This document shows positions 34,609-41,617 of a stretch of 47,876 bases of DNA, piece after piece; positions within the stretch are counted from its first letter, which is position 1; the number at the start of each line of letters is the position of its first letter. The translations under genes were made by a program, and so were the position numbers. Below the pieces are notes generated by a model. The model was not told where the DNA came from, ran no database searches, and saw nothing but the letters and a program-made list of their open reading frames with translations. Source of the stretch: Johnsonella ignava ATCC 51276 (lineage in GTDB: Bacteria > Bacillota > Clostridia > Lachnospirales > Lachnospiraceae); NCBI RefSeq assembly GCF_000235445.1, contig NZ_JH378839.1:15572-63447 (forward strand), in the 5' to 3' direction.

Positions 34609-35160
34609 TTACCTAATCCATCTTAGCTCCGTACTTCCGGTATATCCCACCTCCCATAGAAACCAAGCAAAGGCAATCCCGCTACTTTTGGATTTCCAAA
34701 ACTCTCCGTTCTTAGCGCAATTTAATCTTTTGGAAAATACATATACTCTTTTTGGTGGATACTTTCTAAATAACTCATATCTTTTTTGACCTTCTAAAAA
34801 TGCCAGTCGAAAGAGCATCGCAATCTTTACCTTTTCTTTTGAAATCTCAAGGGCATGCTTTAAAAACTCATTTGCACAAAAATAGGGTGGATTCGTTACT
34901 ATATCCATTTTATTTTCTGTTACTGTAAAAAAATCAACTTCTCTTTCTTCTCCATAGCCTCTATAACAAATATCTGTCGCTTTTACCGTATAACCGTATT
35001 CTTCTAAAATTTTTCCGATATGTCCCATTCCGCAAGCAGGCTCGTAGACTAAAGATGTAAACTGTTCTCTTTTCAAAAGTTCATGGGTTGCTCTTTTATC
35101 TGTAGCATAAAAATCCATTTTCTCTCTGTCTTTACTGAATTTTATTAGAGTATCAAACAT
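34609..35160 (-). CDS. DNA (adenine) methyltransferase-like protein
   Basis: This 183-residue class I SAM-dependent methyltransferase has the SAM-binding motif LVYEPACGMGHIGKIL (about 37-52), an acidic residue after the next strand (KATDICY), and the catalytic motif DIVTNPPYFCANEF (about 85-98). NPPY is typical of N6-adenine or N4-cytosine DNA methylases. It is short and has no evident target-recognition domain. AAAGGAG precedes the ATG at 35160 and overlaps the topB stop. Such small methylases are common in ICE operons and probably modify element DNA against host restriction. Transcription once came through topB, now interrupted, so it may depend on a promoter in the IME. Confidence 0.82.
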   Translation of the reverse strand: MFDTLIKFSKDREKMDFYATDKRATHELLKREQFTSLVYEPACGMGHIGKILEEYGYTVKATDICYRGYGEEREVDFFTVTENKMDIVTNPPYFCANEFLKHALEISKEKVKIAMLFRLAFLEGQKRYELFRKYPPKRVYVFSKRLNCAKNGEFWKSKSSGIAFAWFLWEVGYTGSTELRWIR

Positions 35161-35163
35161 AGA

Positions 35164-35508
35164 CTACTCCTTTTTGTAATGAGTTAGTTCATTTCTTATC
35201 TCATGTTCTATTGTATTTAAAAATTCTTCTTTTGAAGATTTTCCCTGTGAAATATTCGCTAACTCCATTTCCCACTTTGCAGTTGTTTCTGCTGATTTAA
35301 AGGTATCAGCTACAATCGTTACAAGACTGATTCCCTTATGTGTAGCAATAAGGTTTTTCTTATCTCTTTCAATAAAACCTTTGAAAATTAAGTGTTCAAT
35401 GATTCCTGCTCTTGTTGCAGGAGTTCCCAGTCCTTTTCTCTCAACTTCCACATTCTTATCTAAACTATCATTTCCGGCTATCTCCATCGCCTTTAAGAGC
35501 GTATCCTC
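35164..35508 (-). pseudogene. topB: topoisomerase III, C-terminal part of the split topB
   Basis: The minus frame from the junction reads EDTLLKAMEIAGND, then VERKGLGTPATRAGIIEHLI, FIERDKKNLIATHKGI and a TAKWEMEL block. These are the conserved C-terminal motifs of bacterial topoisomerase III. It has no ribosome binding site or natural start. Joined at GAGG to the N-terminal part at 46115-47534, it forms one frame (1420 + 341 nt = 587 codons including the stop) with the canonical sequence PPKHFTEDTLLKAM across the join. The interruption is the IME. The separated fragment lacks the catalytic domains. Confidence 0.92.
35505..35508. other. IME attachment core (tnpW end)
   Basis: The minus strand has GAGG, where element sequence (AAAGCTATCA) meets the topB C-terminal frame (GATACGCTC). 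The core is shared with 46115-46118. Large serine recombinases exchange at a central dinucleotide; GA, AG or GG are all possible here. Confidence 0.85.
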
Positions 35509-35530
35509 TGATAGCTTTTGTCAAGGGTAT

Positions 35531-35710
35531 TTAAGAAATTTCTTCGTCTTTTTTGTAACTCACATCTTCACATTCTTTCTGAATAAGTCTATTTATTTTA
35601 TCTGTGATTGTTTCATCACTGGTTTCGCTGAAATGCACTGTAACTTTATAGTTTGTTTTTCCAATTTTTTTGCTAAATGTGTTTTCAACTTTGTTTTCTT
35701 CATCTGTCAT
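35531..35710 (-). CDS. tnpW: TnpW-family transposon protein
   Basis: This 59-residue protein starts at the ATG at 35710, behind AAAGGAGG. It begins MTDEENKVENTFSKKIGKTN and continues YKVTVHFSETSDETITDKI and NRLIQKECED. The KKIGKTxYxVxVHFSxTSxET...DKIxRLI pattern is that of TnpW, a small accessory protein of Tn4451-like serine-recombinase elements with no established function. It lies 22 bp inside the IME end and points out of it. In the integrated state transcription would run into the topB remnant and the methyltransferase; in the excised circle it would run straight toward the recombinase gene. A terminator hairpin precedes it. Confidence 0.85.
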   Translation of the reverse strand: MTDEENKVENTFSKKIGKTNYKVTVHFSETSDETITDKINRLIQKECEDVSYKKDEEIS

Positions 35711-35732
35711 TTGCCTCCTCCTTTCATCGCAA

Positions 35733-35770
35733 TAAAAAAAGCGATTAGATTTTTTACTTTTCTAATCGCT
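35733..35770 (-). terminator. intrinsic terminator upstream of tnpW
   Basis: AGCGATTAGA (minus strand, 35770-35761) pairs perfectly with TCTAATCGCT (35749-35740) across an 11-nt loop and is followed by seven Ts. It would stop transcripts arriving from the toxN side. Because it lies only about 25 nt before the tnpW ribosome binding site it could also act as an attenuator of tnpW. Confidence 0.8.
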
Positions 35771-35973
35771 CTAACTGTTTTGTTGTATTAAGTGATGGAA
35801 TGCGTTTTAAGACTTGCTTTTATCTTAGGCATACTCTGAATGCCTCTTTTAGCTGCAATGCTCTAAAAACACCTCTCCGTTGTCTTGTATCATACTTATA
35901 AATACTTTCCCTCGCAAAAAAGAGAAGCAGAATATTATTCCACTTCCTTGATTATTCATAAGTAATTTATATT

Positions 35974-36531
35974 TTACTTCCAATCCAACATGGCTTTTTC
36001 TAACTCTGAAAAATTACAATTTGCTCTTCTGATAGTTCCTGTTTCCTTTTGCTTCTGATATAATTTTTCCACCTTTTTCAAAACCTTTGTTTTTACCTTA
36101 AGGCAAAAAGCATATTCTTTTTCAAATAAGTCTTTGTATCTGATGTCATCAAGCTCGTCAAACTCAATTCTTTCATAACAACCATTCGGTACAGGTATCA
36201 TTTTCTTAATATCCAATATAGATAATATGTGCATTTTTTCTTCATCAGAGTAATATTTGTATATATCTCCATTTATAGTAATGTTATTATCAATTACTTC
36301 ATAAATCAAAAAATGCTCATCAGAAACATTCTTCCATCTTTTGTGTTTTTCCTTTGCAGAAGATATTGGAATAAAATAATTATAGTTTTCTATCCCAACA
36401 ATAATTCCAACAAATGGTTTAATACTGTTTCTATACGATGGGTTGTAATAAACTTCTGAATCTATTTGATTTAGATATTCAAGATAATCAGGATTTACAG
36501 TATAAAATCCATATTTAATCGCTTCTGCCAT
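35974..36531 (-). CDS. toxN: ToxN/AbiQ-family type III toxin (endoribonuclease)
   Basis: This 185-residue protein has the ToxN/AbiQ plan: N-terminal FYTVNPDYLEYLNQIDSEV, then KPFVGIIVGIENYNYFIPIS, a Ser/Ala-Lys segment (SAKEKHKRWKN), and the terminal signature ANCNFSELEKAMLDWK. These toxins cleave RNA at A-rich sites and are held inactive by repeats of an antitoxin RNA. Upstream lie, in order, a consensus promoter, two near-identical RNA repeats, an intrinsic terminator and TAGGAG 6 nt before the ATG. That is the diagnostic layout of a type III toxin-antitoxin locus. It probably stabilises the IME or defends against phage. It is slightly longer than typical ToxN (about 170). Confidence 0.88.
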   Translation of the reverse strand: MAEAIKYGFYTVNPDYLEYLNQIDSEVYYNPSYRNSIKPFVGIIVGIENYNYFIPISSAKEKHKRWKNVSDEHFLIYEVIDNNITINGDIYKYYSDEEKMHILSILDIKKMIPVPNGCYERIEFDELDDIRYKDLFEKEYAFCLKVKTKVLKKVEKLYQKQKETGTIRRANCNFSELEKAMLDWK

Positions 36532-36542
36532 TGCCTTCTCCT

Positions 36543-36573
36543 AAAAAAAACAGAGAGGTTTCATCCTCTCTGT
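36543..36573 (-). terminator. terminator between toxI and toxN
   Basis: ACAGAGAGG pairs with CCTCTCTGT across a 6-nt loop and is followed by eight Ts on the minus strand. In type III systems such a terminator sets the ratio of antitoxin RNA to toxin mRNA by partial read-through. Confidence 0.9.
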
Positions 36574-36574
36574 T

Positions 36575-36663
36575 CACTTTAATGCTTCACCTTTGGGATA
36601 TAGGTAGTGAGACACCTTCTTTAATGCTCCACCTTTAATGGTAGTGGGACACCCTCTTTATTT
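36575..36663 (-). ncRNA. toxI: ToxI-type antitoxin RNA repeats
   Basis: There are two tandem repeats on the minus strand, 37 nt (36659-36623) and 42 nt (36622-36581). Both begin AAAGARGGTGTCYCACTACC and end AAAGGTGRAGCATT; they differ in the central spacer. A third partial copy (AAAGTG) precedes the terminator. The CACTACC and GGTG segments could form the stem of the pseudoknot usual in ToxI units. Two units is at the low end for type III antitoxins. Each unit should be released by ToxN cleavage in the A-rich junction. Confidence 0.85.
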
Positions 36664-36669
36664 ACTGAA

Positions 36670-36698
36670 AGTATAACAGATATTTTTAGAAATGTCAA
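36670..36698 (-). promoter_or_regulatory. promoter of toxI-toxN
   Basis: A perfect TTGACA (36698-36693), a 17-bp spacer and TATACT (36675-36670) on the minus strand place the transcription start at the first repeat. Strong constitutive expression would be expected. Confidence 0.9.
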
Positions 36699-36764
36699 AT
36701 TAGTAAATTCCCTAAACGCCACTTTCTTGTCATTTATATTATACCCTATTTCTCCAAAAAATCA

Positions 36765-38405
36765 CTATCTTTCCTCATTCCTGTAATAGTCTTTTGTCTT
36801 TTCTTTTCGTTTTTCATAAGCTTCTTGTTGCTCTTGATACTTCTTAATCTGTGCAATGACACTTGGTTTTTCTCCTCTCTTAATTGCCTTGTCAATCTCA
36901 ATAGATAGGTCTATGCCATAATCCTCATTGACCGTTTTTACGGCATACTTGATATGATTGATACTTTCGTATTCTTCTTTGATTTTTTGAGATTGTCTGT
37001 TGAGTTTTGATATTTCACTTTCAAGGCTTTGAATTTCCTTTTTCCAGTCCTTTATCTTGATAGCCGATGAGCCTGTTATTTTTTCAAGGATTGCCCTTGC
37101 TCTTTTGTACTTGTCAATCTCGTCTTTATGGGAATTGTAAAAACTATCTTTGAATAGGGATTTACTGTTCCATTCCTCAAAGACTTGTTTGTTATCTTTG
37201 ATGATGTCCGCATAGGTGAAGCATTTATTTAAGCTTTCTATCCTTGCGGTTTTTGCCTTAATGTCTTGACTAATCTTCTTATTTTTTGCTTGTAATGTGC
37301 TTATCTTTTCTTGTAGGTCTGCTATGGTCTTTAATCCGTTATCTGATAAATATATCCTTGCTTTTGAAAATCGTCTTAGGTCTGCTCCTATCTTTTTGTT
37401 GCTTGCATAGGGATTTAACTTTCTTGCTTTTTCTCCCTGTAAGTCATAATAAATACTGATGTACTCATAGAGATTAAAGAGTTCCGCCTTATTCTCATAT
37501 TCTTCTTTCTTCTCTTGCTTGTATTCATCATATTTTACTTGCAGACTTCCAAGTAATGAGCCTATCCAAGATGTAAGTTTGGATAGCTCCTCTTTTAATT
37601 TTCTAAACTCTAAATTCAAGGCGATGATTTTTCTGTTTTGGTTTCCTCTTTCTGTCTGTATGCCTTTTTTCTCCATCTGATAACTGCTTGTGCCTAAATG
37701 GATTTGCGGGAGTTCTTCTCTGCCTTGTTCTTCAAAGGTGCGTGGATCAATTCTTTTATCTATGTTGTTCCTTGCCAAGTATTCGTTTGCTTTTTTTGAA
37801 AAGTTTTCTCTCCACTCTTTTGCTTTGTCAGGTTCGTTCCAATCGTTCAGATTTACTTTTCTTGATTTATAGTTTCCGCTTTTCAGTTTTATCTTTTCTC
37901 CGTTTTCATCAAGGATATATTCTTTTCTGCATTTCGGTTTCCATTTTCCCTCACTATCAATTTCTCTTAAGGTAAGTAAGATATGGGCGTGTGGTTGTTC
38001 TTCATGATCGCTTGCCGGTGGATTATGAATACTACAGTCTGCTATCATACCTTTCGAAGTAAAGTTTTCTTCTATAAATTCGCTGATTAACTTTATTCTG
38101 TTCTGTTCATTTAATTCTCTTGGTAATTCAAAGAGTAGATTTCTTGCAAGTTGTGAGTTTTTACTTTTCTCTATTTTTTCAACACTATTCCATAGGTATT
38201 CTCTGTTTGAAAACTCTTTTGGGATATGTTCCGGCAGAAATATTTTTGAGAATACAAGGTCTGTTTTTTTAGAATAGTCATGTGTTTTTCCATAGTATTC
38301 ATCTTGTAATTTATCTCTTGCATTATATGCAGCTTTTGCAATCACGCTATGTCCCTTTGACCTTGTAACAATATCTACATGGGTATGCAAACTTTTGATT
38401 TCCAT
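36765..38405 (-). CDS. MobA/MobL-family (MOBQ) relaxase of the IME
   Basis: This 546-residue protein opens with a MobA/MobL relaxase domain (about 1-210). The segment GHSVIAKAAYNARDKLQD carries the conserved Tyr of the AAYR-type motif; SIHNPPASDHEEQPHAHILL is the three-histidine metal site. A coiled-coil C-terminal region follows (about 270-530). AAAGGAG precedes the ATG at 38405. Such relaxases mobilise small elements using the mating channel of a co-resident conjugative element. The upstream region 38480-38640 is rich in hairpins and is the probable oriT. It is unrelated to the ICE relaxase at 19412, so the two mobilise by separate nicking systems. Confidence 0.92.
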   Translation of the reverse strand: MEIKSLHTHVDIVTRSKGHSVIAKAAYNARDKLQDEYYGKTHDYSKKTDLVFSKIFLPEHIPKEFSNREYLWNSVEKIEKSKNSQLARNLLFELPRELNEQNRIKLISEFIEENFTSKGMIADCSIHNPPASDHEEQPHAHILLTLREIDSEGKWKPKCRKEYILDENGEKIKLKSGNYKSRKVNLNDWNEPDKAKEWRENFSKKANEYLARNNIDKRIDPRTFEEQGREELPQIHLGTSSYQMEKKGIQTERGNQNRKIIALNLEFRKLKEELSKLTSWIGSLLGSLQVKYDEYKQEKKEEYENKAELFNLYEYISIYYDLQGEKARKLNPYASNKKIGADLRRFSKARIYLSDNGLKTIADLQEKISTLQAKNKKISQDIKAKTARIESLNKCFTYADIIKDNKQVFEEWNSKSLFKDSFYNSHKDEIDKYKRARAILEKITGSSAIKIKDWKKEIQSLESEISKLNRQSQKIKEEYESINHIKYAVKTVNEDYGIDLSIEIDKAIKRGEKPSVIAQIKKYQEQQEAYEKRKEKTKDYYRNEER

Positions 38406-38479
38406 TGTCTTTTTCTCCTTTATCTGCTTTCAATTTTGAGATTTTACTATCCTAATGTTCAGGTGGTATCTTCGCTCCC

Positions 38480-38640
38480 TTTTTCAAAGGGCGCAAAGAT
38501 ACACCGTTTGACTACGGTGCTTTGCGTTCCTGCGGAAAGCTATTAGCTCCGCTAAGTAAACAAAAACGCTAAAGCATTTTTATTTGTTCAAGGGGGCTAC
38601 TCCCCCTTAGACCCCTGTGAACTTTGCTTTTTGCAGATTT
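38480..38640. other. probable origin of transfer (oriT) of the IME
   Basis: Between the relaxase and its accessory gene lie a CGCAAAG..CACCG/CGGTG..CTTTGCG hairpin (about 38491-38526), a GCGGA/TCCGC stem with an AGCTATTAGCT core (38532-38552), and AAGGGGG/CCCCCTT (38590-38608) followed by ACCCCTGTG (38611-38619). The last pair matches the hairpin plus ACCCCTGTG at the ICE oriT. Intergenic position, structure and the shared motif support oriT; the nick site is inferred. Confidence 0.55.
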
Positions 38641-38720
38641 TTCAAATCCACAAAAAAGCAAAGTGTTAAAATGTTTCTCACTTTGCTCCATCTCAATCCC
38701 TAATACATTTTCTGTTTTTC

Positions 38721-39095
38721 TTATTCTTCATCAGCCGGTTCTTCAAAATCATCATTTGCATTTTCCTCTTTAAGATTTGGATTTTCTTCTAAGGAGATTT
38801 CTTTTTCTTTTAAATGAATTTCTGTAAGTTCTTTTAGCTTTTCTCTATTTCGATTATCGGAAAGTACATAATCTAAAAAGGCATAGATTAAATCATTATC
38901 TGTATTTTCTTCTACTCCGGTTATCTGTTTTTCAAATTTCTCAAACACGCCTCCTTTTTCTACTTTTCGTTTCGTGTCCGCCTTTCTTTTTAGCTGTGAT
39001 TTCTTTTGTCTTAGTTGCTTGATTTTGTTTTCCGCCTGTTCTTTTTTCTTAGTTTCTTTTTCCAACTGGCTCATTACATTTTCTAACTCTTTCAT
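38721..39095 (-). CDS. relaxase-accessory coiled-coil protein (DUF3847/MobC-like)
   Basis: This 124-residue protein has an N-terminal basic coiled coil (EKETKKKEQAENKIKQLRQK then KSQLKRKADTKRKVEKGGVF) and an acidic tail ending ANDDFEEPADEE. Small basic coiled-coil proteins of this type sit just upstream of MobA/MobL relaxases and help them bind oriT. Family assignment is by composition and position. The ATG at 39095 follows CGGAGG. The gene lies on the far side of the oriT from the relaxase, on the same strand. Confidence 0.6.
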   Translation of the reverse strand: MKELENVMSQLEKETKKKEQAENKIKQLRQKKSQLKRKADTKRKVEKGGVFEKFEKQITGVEENTDNDLIYAFLDYVLSDNRNREKLKELTEIHLKEKEISLEENPNLKEENANDDFEEPADEE

Positions 39096-39136
39096 TTTTC
39101 ATTCCTCCGTTTCAATATTGTTGTGTTCCAAACAAA

Positions 39137-39173
39137 GAAAGGCTAAGCATCTTTCTTTGATACTTAACCTTTC
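39137..39173 (-). terminator. hairpin downstream of the IME sigma-like gene
   Basis: GAAAGGTTAAGTATC pairs with GATGCTTAGCCTTTC (13 of 15 positions) across a 7-nt loop on the minus strand, followed by TTTGTTTGG. It is a probable but weak terminator between the sigma-like gene and the accessory gene. Confidence 0.55.
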
Positions 39174-39181
39174 AGCATTTT

Positions 39182-39598
39182 TTAGAATTTATCTTCTAAA
39201 AGTTTTCTTAGTTTTTCTAAAATCTTATCCCTCCTTTTTCCGATTGCTTGATAGCTTACTTTTTCTTTTTTACTGATAGACCTTAGACTTTCTTCTTTGT
39301 AGAAAATGGCTTCTATCAGTTCTCTTTCTTTTTTTGTGAGTGTAGCTAATGCCTTGTTTAATTCTTCAATCTGCATTTTGACCTCTACAATTTTTTCTAA
39401 GTCTACTCTTTCATCTATGATGTTATCTACAAAGTGTCCGTCATAATCCATTGCTGAAAATGGAATCACGTCATACTTCCAATCCTTTCTCTGAAGATAT
39501 TTTTCATGCTCTGTTATCTTCCAATAGGCTTTGTAGACTTCTTCACTTACAGGTACAGCTTTCCCTCTAACATAGATGTGATATTCTTTTTTACCCAT
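39182..39598 (-). CDS. sigma-70 region-4-like regulator of the IME
   Basis: This 138-residue paralogue of the ICE regulator at 6750-7151 shares HIYVRGKAVPVSEEVYKAYW near the start and a middle RVDLEKIVEVKMQIEELNKA. It shares a sigma-region-4-like helix-turn-helix at the end: LTKKERELIEAIFYKEESLR, then KVSYQAIGKRRDKILEKLRK. The start is the ATG at 39598, because GGAGGA lies 7 nt upstream; the in-frame extension to 39694 overlaps the leader RNA and lacks a good ribosome binding site. The Shine-Dalgarno is sequestered in a hairpin as in the ICE copy. Probably it controls IME excision or mobilization genes. Cross-talk between the two regulators is plausible. Confidence 0.75.
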   Translation of the reverse strand: MGKKEYHIYVRGKAVPVSEEVYKAYWKITEHEKYLQRKDWKYDVIPFSAMDYDGHFVDNIIDERVDLEKIVEVKMQIEELNKALATLTKKERELIEAIFYKEESLRSISKKEKVSYQAIGKRRDKILEKLRKLLEDKF

Positions 39599-39690
39599 CG
39601 TGCTATCCTCCTTTTTCTGCTCTCTGTTTTTGCTTTTTGAGAATAAAAAAAGGAGGACCTCTACACTTTGGCGTAAAATGTCCTCTGAAT
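39599..39690 (-). promoter_or_regulatory. two-state leader RNA of the IME sigma-like gene
   Basis: In the transcript GAGGAC (39685-39680) pairs with GTCCTC (39658-39653), with inner stem UACGC/GUGUA. The overlapping TCCTCC plus T7 (39657-39645) pairs with AAAAAGGAGGA (39616-39606), which is the Shine-Dalgarno. An inner TCTC/GAGA pairing extends the second hairpin. Compared with the ICE copy, GAGGAT/ATCCTC has become GAGGAC/GTCCTC and GCAT/ATGC has become UACGC/GUGUA, so pairing is kept while sequence changes. Confidence 0.7.
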
Positions 39691-39802
39691 ACATAAATAA
39701 AAAAACTATCTATCGTATAAGATATATTTAATTGTTGTTTATCATCACTTAGAATGTTTTGAAATTATTTCTACTTTTCTAATCATATTTTTCCCTCAAT
39801 AA

Positions 39803-40606
39803 TCAAACAGTTAAATCAGATACTTCATCAATAAACACAAATGCAGTAAAATCTTTTTCTTTGTATGAAGCTACAATTTTTTTTGAAATGACCGAAAAAT
39901 ATTCTGAAATGCTTTTCTCATTTAGAATTTCAGTAATTTCACCCACTTGATAATAATCATCTCCTAAAAGTAAACACTTATCTGCAAAAAGAATTGCATA
40001 ATTAGGATAATGTGTATTTATAATGCAAGATATTTTATATTCGCTTACATATTCTTTAATAATTTTCATAAGTCGTAATTGATTGCGAAAATCTAAATGT
40101 GATTCAGGTTCATCTAAAATTAAAAGTTTAGGAGAATTTACTAAAGCTCTTGCTATAAAAACGAGTTGTAATTGTCCTCCACTAAGTTCGTTACATGGTT
40201 TATTTCTTAATTCACTTATTCCCATACGAACGAGTACTTTTTCTACTTCTTCATAATCTTGAGTTTTTGGATTAGCGAAATAAGAATTATGTCCTATTTT
40301 TCCAAATAAAATCATTTCAAATACTGTATATGAAAAGGATGTTTTATGTGCTTGTGGAACATACCCCACTTGATTCAAAGACTTAAAATCTATTATTTTA
40401 CCATTTATCGCAGAATACCCGTCCGTCCATTGAAGCAATCCAATGATACATTTTAGCAATGTAGTTTTTCCAATACCATTTTTCCCCATAACTGCCATAA
40501 TTTCTCCCTCTCCAAGTTCAAAATTAATATGGTCAAAAATAAATTTTTCTTTGCTATAATAAAAACTTCCATCTTTGATTTCTAAAATAATATTACTCAC
40601 CTCCAC
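39803..40606 (-). CDS. FecE/FepC-type ABC transporter ATPase
   Basis: This 267-residue ATPase powers the metal-chelate importer encoded upstream. Walker A is GKNGIGKTTLLKCI (about 40-53), the Q-loop region follows (VGYVPQAHKTSF), the signature is NELSGGQLQLVFIARALV and Walker B is LLILDEPESHLDF. The switch His is in IINTHYPNYA. The start at 40606 overlaps the permease stop by 14 bp. It is last in the operon methyltransferase, marR, binding lipoprotein, permease, ATPase. The FepC type is typical for iron-siderophore, haem or corrinoid import; the substrate is not decidable here. Confidence 0.92.
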   Translation of the reverse strand: MEVSNIILEIKDGSFYYSKEKFIFDHINFELGEGEIMAVMGKNGIGKTTLLKCIIGLLQWTDGYSAINGKIIDFKSLNQVGYVPQAHKTSFSYTVFEMILFGKIGHNSYFANPKTQDYEEVEKVLVRMGISELRNKPCNELSGGQLQLVFIARALVNSPKLLILDEPESHLDFRNQLRLMKIIKEYVSEYKISCIINTHYPNYAILFADKCLLLGDDYYQVGEITEILNEKSISEYFSVISKKIVASYKEKDFTAFVFIDEVSDLTV

Positions 40607-41615
40607 GAGACCTTCTATATATTATTGCGAAGAAAGGAGCTCCTATAAGTGCCGTCAAAATGCCAATTGGAATTTCAGAAGTTACAATGTTTCTTGCAAT
40701 TGTATCAACCACAATCATAAAAATTGCTCCTACTAAACAGGAAATAAAAAGTAATTTATCATGATTATTTCCTATAATTTTTCTACAAATATGAGGGATT
40801 ACTAGTCCTACCCAACCAACAATACCTGATACCGCTACACAAGCCGCTGTTATTAGGGTAGAAAATAAAATGATTAACCAACGAGTTTGTTTCGGATTTA
40901 CCCCCAATGTATAAGCATCTTCATCGCCTAAAGAAAGCAAGTTGAGTTTCCATCTGAACATAAGCAAACCCAATAACCCGATAAATATAGGTAATGCAGA
41001 AATTAGTATTTCTCTATACGTTGTATTAGAAAAACTTCCCATTAACCAAAATGTTATTGTTGGTAACTTGTCTTTAGTATCTGCAACATATTTCACCAAT
41101 GAAGTTAAGGCATTAAAAATTGATGAAACAATAATTCCAGATAAAACCAAAGTCATATTATCACTTTTCTTTTTAGAACCAGATAAAAAAAATACTAAAA
41201 TAATACTTAAAATTCCAAACAAGAATGGAAGCACTGTAATGACAACTATATTATTGTCAAAAAACAAAATTCCTAATGCCGCTCCGAGCCCAGCACCTGA
41301 ACATACTCCTAGGATATCCGGACTTACAAGAGAGTTTTGAAAAGTTCCTTGCAAGGAAGAGCCGGAAATAGATAATCCAGCTCCAACAATTCCTGCAAGT
41401 ATAACTCTTGGTAATCTTATGTTAATAATAATATGATCTACAACTTTTAGTTCTTCATTATAGCTATTGAATACTCTATTTTTAAATACAGTTAAGATAT
41501 CTCCTAGTTGAATAGAGTATTTCCCCAACATCATTGAAAATATACAAACACACAACAGAAGTCCTATCAAACTTAAAATCACACTTTTCTCACTATGTTT
41601 TCCTGACTTCAACAT
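40593..41615 (-). CDS. FecCD-family ABC permease
   Basis: This 340-residue integral membrane protein has about ten hydrophobic helices and FecCD hallmarks: NIRLPRVILAGIVGAGLSIS then GSSLQGTFQNSLVSPDILGV in the N-terminal half, and AVSGIVGWVGLVIPHICRKI and SEIPIGILTALIGAPFFAII near the end. Such permeases form homodimers in the FecE-type importer. The start is 2 nt after the lipoprotein stop, so translation is coupled. Length and motifs are those of an intact family member. Confidence 0.93.
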   Translation of the reverse strand: MLKSGKHSEKSVILSLIGLLLCVCIFSMMLGKYSIQLGDILTVFKNRVFNSYNEELKVVDHIIINIRLPRVILAGIVGAGLSISGSSLQGTFQNSLVSPDILGVCSGAGLGAALGILFFDNNIVVITVLPFLFGILSIILVFFLSGSKKKSDNMTLVLSGIIVSSIFNALTSLVKYVADTKDKLPTITFWLMGSFSNTTYREILISALPIFIGLLGLLMFRWKLNLLSLGDEDAYTLGVNPKQTRWLIILFSTLITAACVAVSGIVGWVGLVIPHICRKIIGNNHDKLLFISCLVGAIFMIVVDTIARNIVTSEIPIGILTALIGAPFFAIIYRRSRGGE

Positions 41616-41617
41616 AA

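Noticed and set aside
36581..36659. Short repeats resembling a minimal CRISPR array
   Set aside because: The units are directly adjacent with no spacers, lie between a promoter and a terminator, and precede a ToxN-like gene. They are type III antitoxin repeats.
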